From Priapulus caudatus (taxonomy: Eukaryota > Priapulida > Priapulimorpha > Priapulimorphida > Priapulidae), in the NCBI RefSeq assembly GCF_000485595.1, contig NW_014578043.1:1-41852 (forward strand): 41,852 bases of DNA, read 5' to 3'. Both the position numbers and the translations under genes were made by a program. Of this stretch, positions 9,829-19,001 are shown piece after piece. The notes below the pieces were generated by a model. It saw nothing but the letters and a program-made list of their open reading frames with translations, searched no databases and was not told the DNA's origin. Within the stretch, counting starts at the first letter, position 1. The number at the start of each line of letters is the position of its first letter.

Positions 9829-10299
9829 GTATATACTAAGGAGGGTATAAGCTAATAGGAAACCTGCACATAATGCCATATACTCACATAAATATACATC
9901 GGGGGCTATTATTTTTGTATGTGTACGTGCCAACAGTGTCTTCTCGTCCTTTGTGTGATTTAAAGACGCAAATGATTATGTTCTGCAGGGGAGAATTATC
10001 AAAATTATTAAAATTCTTGTGATTTGCCCTACTATTGACATTTTGTTCTGATACGTTGTAAGAAAAACTATAACTTTGGCCGTGCTTATTACTCTATTAT
10101 AATTGCTTAATTATTTTTATAATAGCTCTATGTATTTTTCCTACGTTAAGGATGTTTCTGCGAAAGCGGCCCCCGTATTATTGGCACCATCAGTAACGGG
10201 AGTTGCAGGTGGAAATACTAGTAATATGGAGCTTTGTCGGGGAGAATAGAGAGCTACTAGAAATGCCCAAACCTATTTCCCCTCATTATTTCACGACAG
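9829..10299 (+). other. putative intron between M2 and M3
   Basis: It starts with GTATAT and ends with a pyrimidine-rich tract and CAG (CTATTTCCCCTCATTATTTC then ACGACAG). The interior is AT-rich with no coding signal. The phase is consistent on both sides (one base before, two after). Confidence 0.6.
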
Positions 10300-10520
10300 C
10301 CATAACGAAGGTGCCCGGCGCGACGTCGGGACCCGCCATTCTCGGCGCCTGGTCGGTGTTCGTTGTCATAATAACGGCGACGTACACCGGAAGTCTCGTC
10401 AGCGTGTTGACAATCGTTGATCCGCACGAGCAGCCGGTCAAGTCGCTGCGGTAACTCGCCACGCATGCGCACGTGAAGCCGGGCATCGTTGCAGGCACGC
10501 TGCTCGACGATGTATTCAAG
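10300..10520 (+). pseudogene. iGluR/IR M3 and early S2 exon with premature stop
   Basis: Encodes ITKVPGATSGPAILGAWSVF, then a transmembrane helix with TATYTGSLVSVLT. This is a variant of the channel-gate motif SYTANLAAFLT on M3. After VDPHEQPVKSLR comes an in-frame TAA (10452-10454). The same frame then continues LATHAHVKPGIVAGTLLDDV and FK up to a GTAAAG donor at 10521. The post-stop sequence is what S2 of iGluRs looks like, so one nonsense change (GAA or similar to TAA) breaks an otherwise good exon. No further S2 or M4 exon was found to the right. Confidence 0.8.
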
Positions 10521-11157
10521 GTAAAGTCTATAGTCGTCTAGAAAGTGATATGGTATCGTTACCAATACTAAAAAATGAATACAATAATACATACAATAAG
10601 CTATACATCTATATTAACAATAGTGATAATAATAATAATAATTATAACAATATAAATGATAATAATATAAATAATAAACAGTTTATTAAGGATGCTGTTA
10701 GGGTTACGGACGGGTAACACTGTAAAGGGCATTGCAACATAACTGCTCATCAAATTCAATCAAACTCATATCCATTACATATCCCGCGAGCTGAGACGAG
10801 TCACGTGACACAGAATCCCGCTCACCAGACGCGCACCGCGAACATTGTGTACACCCGAACTGATTGTACACGATCTTGTGGTCTCACGGTGTCCATAGTC
10901 TTACCTAAACGTAGATATATTATTTTCTCGCAATTATAATATGACGTGAGACCTTTATTGCATGTTTAATCTTTGCATTTCACTTTGCGATTGGTGGCGA
11001 GCGTACTAGATACGCGAATCACGGGACTTCATTGTGTTGGCTTATGATCTCTATGTTACGCAATGATCTAGAGATAACGAATTCTTGGCAAACAGCACCA
11101 TCCCCAACTTTACTCTTTGTAGTCTTAATATCCCTTATTTGTAGATGCATGCGTCAC
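10521..11157. other. AT-rich spacer between convergent receptor pieces
   Basis: It holds a (TAA)n-like stretch at 10617-10680. On the minus strand, a weak candidate exon starts at 10790 after CTCGTCTCAG. It reads AGYVMDMSLIEFDEQL, which vaguely resembles the GYxIDLL helix of iGluR S1, but it soon meets a stop. I do not claim it as a gene. Confidence 0.35.
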
Positions 11158-11332
11158 CTGTTCGCGAAGCATTCCTACTTTGAACAACCGGCCGTTGAAG
11201 CCACCATGCGTCCTGTGGAACAATTTACTGTGGAGTATCAGACCATCACTCGCTGACCATTGTCCAAGTTTCAACTGAGTCGTAGAAACGCCAGTGCCTA
11301 GTATATCGTAAACGGCTGGTCCCCGATCGCAG
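11158..11332 (-). CDS. iGluR/IR exon: end of amino-terminal domain, start of S1
   Basis: A good acceptor (CTGCTCTCTATAG) and donor (GAACAG then GTGACG) flank 175 bases. The peptide contains YDILGTGVSTTQLKLGQWSA, SDGLILHSKLF, then GFNGRLFKVGMLREQ. This matches the linker that joins the amino-terminal domain to the ligand-binding domain in iGluRs: Y-x-I, the x-G-x-W-x-x-x-x-G-L signature, then GRxLxVxxL as the first S1 strand. It is on the opposite strand to the S1-M2-M3 block at 8.8-10.5 kb. The next S1 exon is not clearly present downstream on this strand. The exon is intact in itself. Confidence 0.7.
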
Positions 11333-11361
11333 CTATAGAGAGCAGCCGACACATGATATCC

Positions 11362-11610
11362 AGGGCCGTACGCAGCAGGGGGGCAGCAGGGGCAGTTGCC
11401 CCCCTAGAGATTTTCAGAGTATGCCTTTTAATGGGAAAAATACTGTACACTTTTAGAAATAAAATAGAAATGTGACAAAAGGTTATCTTAAATCATCAAA
11501 GAAATATTACACTTTAAATAAAGAAATGTGAAATTGCGAAACGTTAGAGCACAGGGGGCATGGGAAGTACCTTTGCCCCCCTACAGAAAATTTCCTGCGT
11601 ACGGCCTTGA
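11362..11610. mobile_element. 249-bp hAT-type MITE
   Basis: The element is flanked by an exact 8-bp duplication TGATATCC (11354-11361 and 11611-11618). The ends are inverted repeats containing GGCCGTACGCAG. Next to them are GGGGGCA and TTGCCCCCCTA subterminal blocks, also in inverted arrangement. An 8-bp duplication with short ends of this kind is the hAT pattern. Non-coding. It sits in the intron just upstream of the receptor exon at 11332-11158. Confidence 0.85.
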
Positions 11611-11618
11611 TGATATCC

Positions 11619-12023
11619 TAAAAAATATATTAGAACCTGTTTGACAGATCCTTAAGATAAACTACTTAAAACTCATTTTAATCGTATCACGATGGCGAGA
11701 ACAATTAATTGGTCACTGTGGCTATTCATAAAGCCATATTACCTATTAAAATTATTCGATAGACTTAAACGCATTACCTTCAACCACGATTGACTCGCAC
11801 CAGACAGAGACATCTTGCAGAACGGATATAAGATAAAATGAGACAACACCACCACGCATTCTCTGATCTCCTAACTGTTCTCCTTAATATACCCGGGTTT
11901 GTGAAAAGCCATGCATTATAAGTTGCTACACTATATCTTCTATGCTATAAGTTGCTATGCTGCACACATGCTGCACTGCACTGCACACACTATGTTGCAC
12001 ACATCTCTATCAGTAACGTGTAC
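11619..12023. other. putative intron of the minus-strand receptor gene
   Basis: Mostly AT-rich, with a CACA/TGCA-repetitive patch at 11930-12005. A possible 36-base exon lies on the minus strand at 11813-11778 (acceptor TTCTGCAAG, donor GTAATG), but its phase does not fit the neighbouring exons, so it is unproven. Confidence 0.35.
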
Positions 12024-12191
12024 CTGCTCGCATTGTGATAGCCCTCCCGTGTCATGTGCGACAGACGTAATGACATTATCTCGTGCGATGGTTCCACTGC
12101 CGCATAAAGCGCACAGGACGTTCCATATGTCTGCCAGCGCACTGGCTTGCGTTAGTAGTTCTCGTTCCGTCGTCATCGTGTTGAAGATGCT
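12024..12191 (-). CDS. probable iGluR/IR amino-terminal-domain exon
   Basis: 168 bases, 56 open codons, phase 0 at both ends. It lies between a strong polypyrimidine acceptor (TTTTTTTCTTCATGAAAG) and a CAG-GTACAC donor. The peptide SIFNTMTTERELLTQASALA then DIWNVLCALC resembles the TExALLYDAVxxFAxAL helix of iGluR amino-terminal domains. The rest, ARDNVITSVAHDTGGLSQCE, is less diagnostic. The exon is in the right order between the lobe-2 exon at 13.5 kb and the S1-start exon at 11.3 kb. An alternative reading as a protease-like ITSVAHD motif was considered and is weaker. Confidence 0.5.
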
Positions 12192-13080
12192 CTTTCATGA
12201 AGAAAAAAATGAAAAAAATGGTCAGTGTTCCATTTCCCCGCATTCACAATCCCTTGTTCTCAACCAGGTGACACCTGATTGCCGAGTACAAATACCTCTT
12301 CTGGCATGCCTCCGGTATACGCAAGATATAATGGAGTTATCTATAACGTGATGCAGAAATAATGCCTTGTGGTGAGACGGCCGTATTCCCAACCTACCGT
12401 TACATTATAAGGTTGCGAACAAGCCTTCCGAATAAATGCCATTTGGTTCGATATACTGGCGGTATTTCGCCTCATTTCCCGAAGCATTTTTGCCGAGTGA
12501 CTGATGATAATCCAGTCGTGCTCGTACCCGTGGTAAACCCCAGCCTCCACCTAACATCAAGGCATAATGGTAAGATTAGTGTAGAAAATCATAATCATGC
12601 TATTAGTGACACTAAGAACAATACTAATGTTAACAATAAAGACAACAGCAATAAAATGCGCATCGAAAACAAAGGGACATTCCGGCACAATCGATTTTTT
12701 AAATTATATAACATATTATATTAAACTAATTAGTATCAAATCCCTTAGTGTTTGCTTGTTGTAGTATTTCTAGTGTTGCAGTTCACGTACATAATCACTA
12801 CTATCCAACCATCATCGTGCATCAACAGGACACTAACTTGTGGTCGATACCTGCTTTAGTATGTGGAAGCTCTAGGTGTCACTACATGCTAGTATGACAG
12901 CAGAGGCGTGTCTACTGGCCAGAACTTAACTCAAGACTGTGTAGATTTCGCGTCTGTTATTCCCGTTATGTGTATCGTTAGCTACGGCGGGCGGTCCGTC
13001 ACCGCGCGCACCAGGCAGGTGGACAATTGCCAACGTAACCGGACTGCCGTCAATAAGCAGTGTTCGCATATATACAGACA
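12192..13080. other. probable intronic region with weak coding-like patches
   Basis: Two minus-strand stretches look coding-like but lack firm splice sites. One is at about 12550-12390 (HDWIIISHSAKMLREMRR...). The other is at about 13045-12925 (SPVTLAIVHLPGARGDGPPA...). Both could be further amino-terminal-domain exons of the receptor, but I cannot align them to the family with confidence. Confidence 0.3.
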
Positions 13081-13082
13081 AT

Positions 13083-13202
13083 CATTCATTCATTCAGACA
13101 GACATACAGACAGACAGACAGACAGAAGACAGACAGACAAACAGACAACAGCACATCACAACAGACAGATCAGAAGAACAGACAGACAGACAGACTAGAC
13201 AG

Positions 13203-13278
<76 letters not shown>

Positions 13279-13385
13279 CACACACAGACTGACAGGTAGA
13301 CAGATACACATATAGATATATAGACAGACAGACAGGTGGGTAGACGGACGGATGAAAAGAGAGACGGATCGCCAAACAGACAGAC
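13083..13385. repeat. (ACAG)n microsatellite with variants
   Basis: Near-continuous ACAGACAG tetranucleotides, purest at 13198-13265, with CA and ATAG interruptions. Several long reading frames on both strands are translations of this repeat. Confidence 0.95.
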
Positions 13386-13422
13386 GACATACTTCGCTCA
13401 TAGACATGATATGATATTTTAC

Positions 13423-13585
13423 CTAGAGGTGTGTCATATATTGGAATGACATGGCGGCACTCGGCCAATCTGACGACATCAATGACGGCTGACGCTTGCT
13501 CCCTGAATCTCTGTTGCTGAGGTCTGCTGTCCACCGCGCGTCTGCATGCGTCACAGCCGACATACGAAACCCTATCCATGCAGAT
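13423..13585 (-). CDS. probable iGluR/IR amino-terminal-domain exon (lobe 2 start)
   Basis: It lies between an acceptor (TGCCTGCTCTAG) and donor (CTCTAG then GTAAAA). The peptide contains MDRVSYVGCDACRRAVDSRP then FREQASAVIDVVRLAECRHV and IPIYDTPLG. The last part fits the conserved helix-strand of iGluR amino-terminal domains (A-x-x-D-x-V-x-x-x-x-W-x-x-x-x-x-x-Y-D). The codon third positions are GC-biased. Alternatively the ATG at 13579 could start a gene: a TTTATA and a TGACGTCA (13680-13687) lie upstream on the same strand. The internal-exon reading is preferred because of the downstream receptor exons. Confidence 0.45.
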
Positions 13586-14699
13586 CTAGAGCAGGCACAT
13601 AGAGCGGCCGCAGATCAGCTGTCGGTCTTGCGTCATTCATCAAGATACACAGTTGCGATGGCGACCACGATGCTATAAATGACGTCACACTGCAAACTGA
13701 AACTTTCGACACAACTGAGGACTTATTATGTTGAAGTATCAGCTACGTAAAAACGTCAAATACAAAACTTTAAATCGTCAACTTTGACAATTTCTACTTT
13801 TACAATCGTTATTTTCTGAAGATGACAATGACGACTAGATTTCGTGTCTCAGAGTTATAAGATAATATGCGTTTGATTAGCGTTCGTGAAATCCACGAAT
13901 TTCAATCAAACTGCATAATGCTACGACAAATCGTGTTCAAACCTGTTGCGACCGTTTGTAGAGAAACCTACGCGCGATCGATACTTCTAAACTGGGCGGA
14001 ACCCTGTCTGTTCGGTTTCCATGACTACGAGTAACGCGACAAACATTAGCGTATTATGCGTAAATTGTTTACGAGACCTTCCTGCATTGTCACTACCCTA
14101 TAATATGCGTACCTACTACATAGTCCTGCTTTGCTATTTCATACTGACTTATTATGCTTTTCTCTTCACCACTACATACCGTTGGACACCCTATTTCACT
14201 AACACATTACTACGTTCTTATCCACTACACACGCTTATTTCAACACTACATTACTACATACATACATACTACACCTCGCTATTTGACAAACACACTAATA
14301 CATACTCACCTACCAAACCTCCCTATTTCACCTACAAACTAATAAATGCTTGCCTACTATACCTTGCTTTACTACTTGCTACACACTACTACACACCTAT
14401 TGTTCATCCCCGTGCCCTTCATATATCTTCCTACATTATCTACTCTTCCCTGCTCTAATATTACACATTACTACATGCACATACTTGCTACGCAAACTTG
14501 CTTGACTGTAACCAAGTCTCTCTCTCTGTACGCACATTTCTCACACCCCGCCGCCTCACGACCACACAGTTATATATATAGATGGTTAGCGCGACCAGAC
14601 TCTGCGACTGTTTCACGTCGTAGGGCGACGCCACGTAGTGAGAAGTGAGAAGGTAACGCGTGGCTACTAGATAGTATACACGCAGTTATACATCTTACT
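13586..14699. other. probable first intron; CTA-rich degenerate repeat at 14,090-14,480
   Basis: Positions 14090-14480 are a T/C/A-rich imperfect repeat of ACTACATA-type words. It produces long reading frames rich in Tyr, Leu and Thr that mimic membrane proteins; I do not regard them as genes. A palindromic CRE (TGACGTCA) overlaps a TATAAA at 13673-13687. Confidence 0.4.
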
Positions 14700-14707
14700 T
14701 TGCTTAC

Positions 14708-14921
14708 GGGCCTGCGTCGACGACTCGCCGTTTCCGCTCCGTGGCGACGCGTCTGCCGCCCGCTCAGCCATAGCAACGACGTCGGCGCGGATCACCGACT
14801 CTTCGTCTGTTCTGGCTGTCGTAGCTGCGTCCGCTGCAGCAGCAGCGTTGGCTTGGCACCATGGTCCGCTGCTACACAGCCACACGCACAGCAACACGAG
14901 AAAGCAACCTGGCCTCATCAC
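14708..14921 (-). CDS. candidate first exon with signal peptide
   Basis: ATG at 14921 opens MMRPGCFLVLLCVWLCSSGP then WCQANAAAAADAATTARTDE. This is a textbook secretory signal peptide: a basic start, a leucine-rich core and small residues at the cleavage region. A polar Ala/Ser/Arg-rich stretch follows. Two candidate donors follow, GTAAGC (exon end 14708) and GTAAGA (exon end 14699), both leaving phase 1. A TATTTATA box lies about 50 bases upstream of the ATG on this strand (14975-14968). Position and strand make it a good candidate for the first exon of the iGluR-like gene whose later exons lie at 13.6-11.2 kb, but no splice evidence joins them. Confidence 0.5.
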
Positions 14922-14939
14922 CTCACCGAGTTTCGTCTC

Positions 14940-14975
14940 CGGAAATCACTGGCACTGCGCTCACTGTTATAAATA
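14940..14975 (-). promoter_or_regulatory. candidate TATA-box core promoter
   Basis: CTATTTATAAC at 14976-14966 on the minus strand would place transcription start near 14945. That gives a leader of about 25 bases before the signal-peptide ATG at 14921. On the plus strand the same bases read TATAAATAG, so direction is inferred from the gene. Confidence 0.4.
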
Positions 14976-15165
14976 GGGCTTAGCGATTATTGCTGTCTGC
15001 TGGATTGATATTCACCGGTGTCATGCGATGTGCTGAAACGCACCGTCACTTTTAGACTCCCGTTCATGGCTTCACCGATGACCGCATTGATAGCTCGCCA
15101 TTGTCGTGCCGTGAGCAGACAGTATAGCTACGGGGGATACCACAAAGGGGACCACACATCCGATA
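14976..15165. other. upstream flank of the signal-peptide gene
   Basis: Unique sequence with no reading frame of note. It would be the proximal promoter if the exon at 14.9 kb is real. Confidence 0.3.
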
Positions 15166-15211
15166 TTATCAGGAGCGTACAATGACAATTGTCATTATAC
15201 GCTCCTGATAT
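15166..15211. repeat. 46-bp near-perfect palindrome
   Basis: ATCAGGAGCGTA on the left is mirrored by TACGCTCCTGAT on the right around the centre TGACAATTGTCA (15183-15194). Only about one to three positions mismatch across both arms. There is virtually no loop, so it could extrude as a cruciform or bind a dimeric factor. No terminator or coding context is evident. Confidence 0.85.
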
Positions 15212-15423
15212 TATGTACGTTGGGCGTAGGTGGTTGTAGAGCGCCTATAACGAGTTACATACGTGTGCAAATTTTATAAAGGATTCCATTATAGCGAGTG
15301 CATGCTAGAGTAGTGATTGCTATCTTGAATTGCGCATGCGTCATTCAGCTGCTTTTTATTCGTTTTTAGAATGTTTATAACTACGCGTTTTGTGTTTTCG
15401 GTGTTGTAGTGCGTAATCACAGG

Positions 15424-15655
<232 letters not shown>

Positions 15656-15817
15656 TCCTATAGTATGGCGACAAATAGTGAATGGGGGTTATTCATAAGC
15701 ATGCATATATGAAGTGAATAAATGTGGCGCAACAGTTTAATGAAAAACGAAAGTAGTTGGAATTGAGGAGTATGCATGCGTAAGATCAACGGTACTACGT
15801 GTGACCGACATTGTGTG

Positions 15818-15975
15818 CGATTGTGTGAGACATTGTGTGCGATTGTGTGAGACATTGTGTGAGACAGTGTGTGAGACAGTGTGTGAGACATTGTGTGAGA
15901 CAGTGTGTGAGACAGTGTGTGAGACAGTGTGTGAGACAGTGTGTGAGACAGTGTGTGCGATTGTGTGACTGTGAG
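15818..15975. repeat. 10-bp minisatellite GTGTGAGACA
   Basis: About 15 tandem units of GTGTGAGACA/GTGTGCGATT variants, with C/A/T changes concentrated at the same unit positions. His/Ser/Val-rich reading frames on the minus strand are repeat translations. The array ends about 40 bp before the Helitron-like terminus at 16017. Confidence 0.9.
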
Positions 15976-16117
15976 ACAGAAGACTCATGTATTTTCCATG
16001 ATATTATATAATCGAACTAGCGGGATACCCGGCGTTGCCCGGGGAAATCAGTGGCGTTACTCAGTTGGTGACCGCTTGGTTGAAAGGAAAATACCCAAAA
16101 AAATCTAACTACCTATC

Positions 16118-16364
16118 TATCTATGCATCCATCCATCCATCGCATTTCATGCCATCCCATCCCATCGCACCGCATCCCATCCCATCCCATATCCCATCCC
16201 ATCCCATCGCATGCCATCTCATCGCATCCCAGGCCATGCAATGCCATCCCATCCCATCGCACCGCATCCCATCCCATCCCATCCCATCCCATCCTATCCC
16301 ATGCCATGCCATGCCATCCCATCCCATCCCATCGCATGCCATCCCATACCATCCTATCCCAACA
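16118..16364. repeat. (CATCC)n-type array
   Basis: Tandem CATCCCATC and CATCGCATGCCATC units. On the minus strand it reads GGGATGGGATG, which yields Gly/Met/Trp/Asp-rich spurious frames. It lies inside the Helitron-like element. Confidence 0.95.
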
Positions 16365-16645
16365 GTAAAGAATCATAAGAAATCCAAAGATAAAAGTCAT
16401 TAAAATAAAAAAGTAAAAAAATGAATTTATGAAATTATATAGAAAATATAATAATATTTGATATGTAACATACATAGGCTTCTGTGAAATGTTCCCGTCA
16501 GTTTGCGCTATCATTATCATCTACCATAGTTTATTCTGGATTTTTACTAAACGTTTAAATGTGGTAAAAATAATAATTTTGAAATTAACGGTGAATACGG
16601 CAGAAGTACATACTAAACAGTCCAAAATTAATAAAACAAATCATT

Positions 16646-16717
16646 TCCCGAGGTGGGATTCGAACCCAGAATCAATGGTTTAGGAGTCCGATGCTTTATC
16701 CAATCGGCTACTGGCCC
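16646..16717 (-). pseudogene. tRNA-Arg(CCT)-like sequence, degenerate
   Basis: 72 bases resembling eukaryotic tRNA-Arg with a CCT anticodon (16684-16682). The A-box-like TAGCCGATTGG and the B box GGTTCGAATCC are intact, and the anticodon loop reads CTCCTAA. The acceptor stem is poorly paired (GGGCCAG against CTCGGGA), the anticodon stem has about three mismatches, and one D-stem pair and one T-stem pair are broken. It is therefore a tRNA relic or a tRNA-derived head of a short repeat, not a working tRNA. The internal polymerase III promoter boxes may still be active. Confidence 0.7.
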
Positions 16718-16956
16718 GTTATGGTTATACACCAGCATGGATTCACACGTACGTGATGTATAATGTTAATCTGTACGCCCTCTATTAATGAATAGAATTT
16801 TTATAAATTTGTAACTTTTTAACTTTTTTGAAATTTTGTTTCTCCCACCTCCCAGACGAGCTGATTCTAAAAATATATTTAGTTTTTTCTAGGCTGCGGA
16901 GTTCTCCAGTTATGCGCGAACACACAAATTCGGCTGAACAACTTTATATATATAGA

Positions 16957-18887
16957 GGAAAACACCTGCAGACCTAACACAGTGCAGTAATTTAAAGGCG
17001 CGGTAATGAAACGCGTTAATTAGTGGAATGTAATCGTTAAGTTTGTCGTGAATGTGTTTACGCAAAGAAAATGTCGTTAAAAATCGACCGCCGCGCGATA
17101 TATAAATTTATTAGAATTTTAATAGCTGTTGGCAGAAGTTGGGATGGCTTAATCATATTTAGCATGGAACGATGCATTAGTCATACTGCGTGCTTAAACA
17201 TAAATATAATGAATGGAAAATGTGAGAGAATATACGATATGGTGAAACCACACGTGTATAGAAAGGGACACTACGTACATTCGTTAGCAATGTGAGAATC
17301 TCTATTTAATTCCAGAATATTTTATGTTTTAAATAGTGTTTAATAAAAAAATAATGTGCCAAATAGTTCGACAGCGTGTCACGACTACAACGCAGATGTC
17401 GTTCCGAGATGCGTTCAGGCGGTAGGCAGAGGAAGCGCTCTGTCATGCGAATATATAAACCTATATATTAAACAAAGACCGCATTTCGAATTAACTGTAA
17501 GATGACAGCAGGCTGTAATCTAACAGCAATCTAACGACGCGTGGATCCGCTAACGGACCCGCGTGCGGCGCGTGCGCATGCGTGTCGACCATCTGTCGAT
17601 CTAATGAAACTGTCGTATGCGTGTGCGCGTCAGCGCGGTCATCCTCGCATCGACAAGCAAGTGATTACCGTTAATAGCAGCGTCGGGGAGGTCCCAGTGC
17701 CGCGGCCATCGTCCACTCCCTGTCATTTAGGACCTAACGACTTCTGTGATTAACACTTTGGCACGTTTCGCGATGGCGGCCATAAACGGCGCACAAACGG
17801 CGCGTAATAATGCCATGGAATTAGGTGTGAAAAGCATTGTAAAACTTGCTCTCGTGTAAATTACGCCGAGCAGTTCGATAGCGCTGGTAATTACAGAGAA
17901 CAACGATTGTCGCACTATCCAAGGCCATGCCACGTGCAGTCAGTAAGCTCCGTGTCGTGACATGCTGACACGTTATATACGCGTGCTCGCATTCCGCAGT
18001 GCTTAGTGTATGCGCTATATAGTACGTGCACAATGTCACCATCACCGTGAATCCGTTTAAATATTTTCCATGCGCCACATTCGGCCCATTACAACGGCGC
18101 GTGCTCGTTTCCATAGCTGCTGTACTCAAAAAGCGAAATATAACGGCGGCGTCATAAATTGGCGTTTACAAAGTATTTAACAATCAAGCGCATTTGTGGC
18201 GGCAAGCATCACTACCTAACTGCACGTATACATTAGCGTCAACGCTAGTGTGCACTGTGGCGCATTGCTTATGATTAACGATGACTGCTGACATTAAGCA
18301 GACATGTGCATCATATCCGACATTTCTTACGTGCCTATACTCTAGCTACGATGATAGCATAACTACGGGATACCTGTCTTCCCTACACTCGTCCCCCGCC
18401 ACCCCTCGACGATGACTTATGGAATTTTTAGCCACCTGGTTACTCTAAATATACGCAGTCGCCATCCAATTACTGTAAGCTAGAAAATTACAAATTCTTA
18501 CCTGTCTGATACATTTGGGAGTATAAATAAGGTAACTTGATGAATTATTTGGCAAGACAATCATTAAATCCAACGCGGCAATTGCGTACGTAAACTATAA
18601 CCCCCCCCCCATTCGTCACAGATCGCCAGTTTGTGAAATGTTTCATTTTATTTAATAATATTTCGCGTGGAATTTTATATTATTTGAACAAGTATAGAGA
18701 TATAACAATGTTAACCAATATAAATATTCTAGTGTTTTGGTTATTAATGAGATATTTATGTTATTATTGGCCTGAAAGAACGAGACATTTTTAGCTGGTC
18801 ATTGGTGCATGCGAAGCAGAGGCGGAATATGTATATCTACTACATGCGAATTTTCTACCAACTAGCTGATTTTATATGATACAAATA
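16957..18887. other. unassigned non-coding region
   Basis: Mixed AT- and GC-rich unique DNA. CpG-rich patches occur at 17380-17760 and around 17940-18140, including GCGCATGCG words like NRF1 sites (17574). A run of about ten C lies at 18601-18610. Reading frames at 17071-17295, 17541-17753 and 17821-18129 have no domain or splice context that I trust. Confidence 0.4.
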
Positions 18888-19001
18888 CTAATGAATAAAT
18901 ACAACATTTTTTTGCATTGCGGTGAATTTGTGTATGATTTTGCGGCAACGCTCGAATGCGTGCGAATGGTTCTTTAATCCAGCGTGAATTTCTGTCGGTA
19001 C

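Larger units (their letters stand above)
16017..16956 (-). mobile_element. non-autonomous Helitron-like element, minus orientation
   Basis: Read on the minus strand, the left boundary ends CCCGGGCAACGCCGGGTATC then CCGCTAG followed by T. This is a GC-rich hairpin a few bases before CTAG, inserted next to T, the Helitron 3' signature. About 940 bp away, the minus strand reads TCTATATATATAAAG, a typical Helitron TC start. The base before this TC is C rather than the expected A, so the 5' boundary is tentative. The interior holds a CATCC-type array and a tRNA-like sequence but no Rep or helicase. Confidence 0.5.

Noticed and set aside
12024-12191. Serine-protease histidine exon (ITSVAHD resembling TAAHC)
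   Set aside because: No conserved glycine/cysteine framework and no Asp or Ser exons nearby; the receptor context explains it better.
13060-13580. 161-residue and other long frames over the ACAG repeat
   Set aside because: They are translations of a tetranucleotide repeat; only the part from 13,585 to 13,423 before the repeat was kept as a candidate exon.
14021-14458. 145-residue frame that looks like a multi-pass membrane protein
   Set aside because: The DNA is an imperfect ACTACATA-type repeat; Tyr/Leu/Thr richness follows from it in more than one frame.
15818-16364. CRISPR-like array
   Set aside because: Repeats are contiguous short units without unique spacers, and the genome is clearly animal.
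16646-16717. Functional tRNA-Arg gene
   Set aside because: Acceptor, D, anticodon and T stems all have mismatches; kept as a tRNA-derived relic.
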